A DNA stretch of 8,038 nucleotides from assembly GCA_037139195.1 (NCBI GenBank), contig JBAXGW010000118.1, positions 1 to 8,038 of the forward strand, given 5' to 3'. The position numbers and the translations under genes are program-made. The DNA comes from JBAXGW01 sp037139195 (GTDB lineage Bacteria > Bacteroidota > Bacteroidia > Bacteroidales > JAHJDW01). The notes below the pieces were generated by a model. It worked only from the letters and a program-made list of their open reading frames with translations, made no database searches and was not told the origin of the DNA. Below, one piece after another: positions 5,801 through 8,038 of this stretch (position 1 is its first letter; the number at the start of each line of letters is the position of its first letter).

Positions 5801-8007
5801 GGGATGGTATATATGTAACCAATAGCACTCAGCGGGTGGTAATTAATAATTCTACTGTTAATGATGCGATAGCGGCTGTAAATTCTACTAATAAAGGGTA
5901 TTACGATATAAAAGGCTCGTATTTTTATGATAATTATATTAGTATTTCAGTTAAAAATTCGGGCTACACCATCAATCAACCTTTATATACAGGAAGTGTA
6001 TATGGTACAGCCTTTGCTTCGCAAAGAACTACTGGTTTACTACCTCCAAAAGCTGGGCAGCTTGCATATATAGGCATAGATGCAATGGATATGTATGGGT
6101 TAACTATTGGTGACGAAGCACAAGGTGTAAATATTTTTAACAACCTATTTTGTGGAATTAGAGGAACCGACGCATGGATAAACGTTGCTAATAGTAATTT
6201 TAACAATATGATTACTTCTGGAGCAGGAAATCCAATTACATACGGCGACTACAATACTTTATTTAATAAAACAGCGATACATGTTACTAAAACCAAAAAT
6301 GGATTAACGATTGTTCCAACTGGCTTAAAAATGATTAGTATAAATACACCTTGTACTTTTACTAATTGCTCGAAATCTATTTATACCTATAAATCAGCTA
6401 TTAACATAGAAAACAATAGCTTTTCGCTCTCTTCTGCTCCAATAAATATTATTGATCCAAGTTCGGGAGGAACTATTTCGCGAAACACTATTTTAAGTGG
6501 TTCGGCAATTGCTATTTCGGTGAAAAAAATTGACCCATCGGGGGTATTAAAATTCACTATTGCAAGTAATAACATTACAAATCCTACTAGCAAAGGTGTT
6601 TTTGTTCAAAATTGTTATTCGTATAACGCAAGCATAAAGGTTGGGGTAGTTGACAATAATGTAACATTTTCATCGGCATCTAGTATAAACAGGTATGGTG
6701 TTCAAGTTCAAAACTGTAATAATATTGATGTGAAATGCAATGAAGTTTCTAATACGGTTAATTTGCCTAGCACTACCGACCGGAAATTAGTGGGTTTGAG
6801 TATTGAAAGTTGCCAAGGAGCAGGTGTATATAACAATGATAACCTACGCAAGCTTGGTGCTGCAATTAGAGGCGTGGGTATACTCACTGCCACTGGTTTT
6901 ACATGCAACAAAATGTTTGATAGTAATTATGGTATTTATTTTGAACCTAATAGCGGAAATACTGCAACAAACATTTCATCGCAAGGCTCAGAGTTTATAG
7001 CTACCGACAACCAATGGTCGGCAAATATGGCTGCTGATAGAAGAATAAATGGGGGTTTAAATAACTCAGGCAATAATTGGTATACCCGCCCAGGTATTGC
7101 TGCCACATCTAATACTTATTGGACGGGAATCAATGCTTATCATCCATTGGTTACTAAAATTAATCCTGTATATTGTTCCTCTGGCTTTGCTTCTAACTGT
7201 ATGACATGCACTACTGGAACAGGCGGTGGAGGTGCTGGAACTTTACTTGCAAAACAACAGCAATTAGAGCCTATAGTGAGCGACCAAATTAGCTATACTA
7301 CTTTAGAACCCGAGTTTAAAGAATACGAAAAATCGTATGCTTACACCGAAATTACTCGTAATCCGCAACTTACTAAAACAGGTAGTGCCGACGATGCTCT
7401 TTTGAAAAACTTTGCCGATTATATTAAAAATACTAATATAGGCACTTTCGAAAGCATTAATCAGTTGATTGAAAACTCGGATATTGAAACAGCAATACTT
7501 AAAAATGCCAACGTTATTGCACAGCAATTAACCGAAACCAATAAAAAGTATGTGAACGATGTATATTTAAATAAAATATGCAAAAATACGATGCTAAGCG
7601 AGGTAGAAAAAGCGGCACTAACAGATATTGCATTGCTTACCCCTTATATTGGCGGAAGTGCAGTATATACTGCTCGTGCAATAATGGGTATAGATCCCGA
7701 TGCCAATAGTTTAACTTTTGGTTCTATTGGACAGATTTCTCAAATAGCAAGCGACAGTTCGCTTACATGCAAAATATATCCAAATCCTGCTTCAAGCGAA
7801 GTAAGCATAGAGATAACGCATAGCGAAAAGCCAGTGCTTGTTCGTATAGTGAATACGCTAGGAGTAGAAGTGATAAAAAGAAACATTACACTGAGTAATG
7901 GTGTTGCAAAATTAGATGTATCTGTGTTATCAAATGGTATGTATTACTGCATAGTTTATGTAAACAATGAACGCATAGAGCAGCAACGTTTGGTAATATC
8001 AAAATAA
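2887..8007 (+). CDS. T9SS-sorted modular zincin metalloprotease / beta-helix protein
   Basis: This encodes a 1706-aa exported protein. Residues 1-36 are a signal peptide: basic start, hydrophobic ALFIVLLFSCKLIF, likely cut after the A of FAQ. About 40-400 is a zincin-like protease domain with HEMVHALGF at 243-251 (zinc ligands H243 and H247, catalytic E244). It continues with GSSLSHFED at 348-356, where H353 is a candidate third ligand, and ends at DLGYKV (393-398). That motif order matches large, poorly characterised secreted zincins. About 400-525 is Ig/cadherin-like. 527-735 resembles a jelly-roll carbohydrate-binding fold (NNGNFES to YIDDVKV). 737-814 and 815-892 are Ig/PKD-like domains. 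920-1400 is a right-handed parallel beta-helix rich in N, T and S. A GTGGGGAG linker (1444-1451) leads to a helical region with PYIGGSAVYTARA (1586-1598). The end, from about 1629 (KIYPNPASSEVSIEI) to the final K1706, is a T9SS type A sorting domain. The product should reach the surface or medium through Sec and then T9SS. Many cysteines suggest disulfides. Substrate unknown; protein or glycan targets outside the cell are plausible. M8 (2908) is an alternative start. Confidence 0.9.
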   Translation: MKKQIRTMKREYPLPQKWLKKALFIVLLFSCKLIFAQVQPEHKVQVSPNGVMDDMYDLYGNKYTLKDLIIENANVKSFVTSINCGCFTAYFEAGCGMGETNLIETPRRDVLCKLLTDLSDFITPTNPAKRVNIWVRNIASAPNIGNPATSNVLGMATSFFNLPSGTNTITGGIIDNTAWGTIISGTDSYTNIAGPIMPTSGGVGFYHAMMAFNFSNPANIDWNTNLGTTNMPGQYDLYTVMLHEMVHALGFASLIDLGGNSVFGFSKNYKSRYDLLLKSSNNLNILSTPSVASPMYNYLVNSSLNSSIFGTNVNNGGCISDVTSCNNAIKYVGSTTQKIYNPNCYEKGSSLSHFEDQCLIPDQNNQYFVMSNQMGKNVVKRFLKPEERQVLCDLGYKVQSIYGSGTTLHNYNTSMCNSGMVVGINDGLNGSNYTYMYDGTNSLNILPLANDYSQNANNLRIEGVQQIIGTYDILSNTVNSITFKPSSPGLSVLRYVPYDYNTGIRGNITYIYVFNPHAGCEPNTCFMVNNGNFESSESIDCYMGIGNYLVTLDCWYSYVSDPDLFSRNTFEHCSYSIPTNFSIPLGETYDNEPSFTSTNNKHFIGLVGQTTGEKIQEGIQTQLSSPFTDGNKYKISFWAKVANDSYFANSNGNIDICGLQGILSPALSYDPTNPNIEIFGNVQVPANGNWTYCELTYTHYGSPLNALLLAFAAYRQPTNITRYIYIDDVKVSLADLSVTFNPPSSICQNSQPLNLTSYVQPPGGSFSGLGVTGNLFNPNTSGIGSSSTILYTYTNPTSGCPVTVPATISVNPAPIASINGAATSCDGSLNYNITQAPSTTYTWSANNGAIMSPATGPSSTLSNITNNTTITLVATNQYGCSSSSTKDVAYCCPAPIGVQMFTNPNTTIISNYLQTLGNNTVCISGTWTVNASATYSNKTFLMEPNAKIIINDGQTLTLTERCLVKSNCNYMWDGIYVTNSTQRVVINNSTVNDAIAAVNSTNKGYYDIKGSYFYDNYISISVKNSGYTINQPLYTGSVYGTAFASQRTTGLLPPKAGQLAYIGIDAMDMYGLTIGDEAQGVNIFNNLFCGIRGTDAWINVANSNFNNMITSGAGNPITYGDYNTLFNKTAIHVTKTKNGLTIVPTGLKMISINTPCTFTNCSKSIYTYKSAINIENNSFSLSSAPINIIDPSSGGTISRNTILSGSAIAISVKKIDPSGVLKFTIASNNITNPTSKGVFVQNCYSYNASIKVGVVDNNVTFSSASSINRYGVQVQNCNNIDVKCNEVSNTVNLPSTTDRKLVGLSIESCQGAGVYNNDNLRKLGAAIRGVGILTATGFTCNKMFDSNYGIYFEPNSGNTATNISSQGSEFIATDNQWSANMAADRRINGGLNNSGNNWYTRPGIAATSNTYWTGINAYHPLVTKINPVYCSSGFASNCMTCTTGTGGGGAGTLLAKQQQLEPIVSDQISYTTLEPEFKEYEKSYAYTEITRNPQLTKTGSADDALLKNFADYIKNTNIGTFESINQLIENSDIETAILKNANVIAQQLTETNKKYVNDVYLNKICKNTMLSEVEKAALTDIALLTPYIGGSAVYTARAIMGIDPDANSLTFGSIGQISQIASDSSLTCKIYPNPASSEVSIEITHSEKPVLVRIVNTLGVEVIKRNITLSNGVAKLDVSVLSNGMYYCIVYVNNERIEQQRLVISK

Positions 8008-8010
8008 AAT

Positions 8011-8038
8011 ATGCTAAAACGAATAGTTTACATATTAC
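8011..8038 (+). CDS. Possible start of a downstream gene (partial)
   Basis: An ATG 3 nt after the stop of the large gene opens a frame reading MLKRIVYIL to the window edge. A basic residue pair followed by hydrophobic residues is compatible with the start of a signal peptide. The tight spacing suggests co-transcription. Only nine codons are visible, so neither the gene nor its product can be confirmed. Confidence 0.4.

Noticed and set aside
3153..7527. Short minus-strand and out-of-frame plus-strand frames within the large gene
   Set aside because: They are shadows of the 1706-residue reading frame, which has continuous recognisable domains throughout.

Overview
The window looks like a low-GC chromosomal segment from a member of the Bacteroidota. 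The main evidence is a 1706-residue secreted protein ending in a type IX secretion (T9SS) C-terminal sorting domain. Supporting signs are a TAnnTTTG-type -7 promoter box, coding starts without a clear Shine-Dalgarno sequence, and a small fibronectin type III protein of a kind I know from this phylum. I cannot place it to genus.

Layout. Positions 1-780 hold no convincing gene. They contain a short intergenic repeat (TTCGAACGAAGTGAGAAA type) at the left edge and a diverged repeat element (copy A, about 253-662). A strong hairpin terminator at 792-829 closes a minus-strand gene at 866-1477, which encodes a 203-aa cytoplasmic protein with a C-terminal fibronectin type III domain. Upstream of that gene are a 9-bp inverted repeat (1511-1567) and an array of about 18 degenerate 21-bp tandem units (1601-1978). 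The array cores are near-palindromic TGCGACGCA-like boxes in mixed orientation. Positions 2017-2560 are AT-rich and carry a second copy (B, about 2154-2513) of the element seen at the left. Copies A and B share at least five short blocks in the same order and an inverted repeat CGCTACGCA / TGCGTAGYG.

The right two thirds is one plus-strand gene (2887-8007). It encodes a modular cell-surface or secreted protein: signal peptide, zincin-like metalloprotease domain (HEMVHALGF), bacterial Ig/cadherin-like segment, a jelly-roll-like domain, two Ig/PKD-like domains, a long right-handed parallel beta-helix, a helical spacer and a T9SS type A sorting domain. A good promoter candidate at 2565-2592 implies a leader of nearly 300 nt with several small hairpins. 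A new reading frame opens at 8011, 3 nt after the stop, and runs off the window, so the big gene may be the first of an operon.

The two genes point away from each other across the repeat-rich region 1511-2886, and nothing in the sequence ties their functions together. The least explained parts are the 21-bp array, the paired intergenic elements and the structured leader. I see no CRISPR, phage, transposase or defence system.
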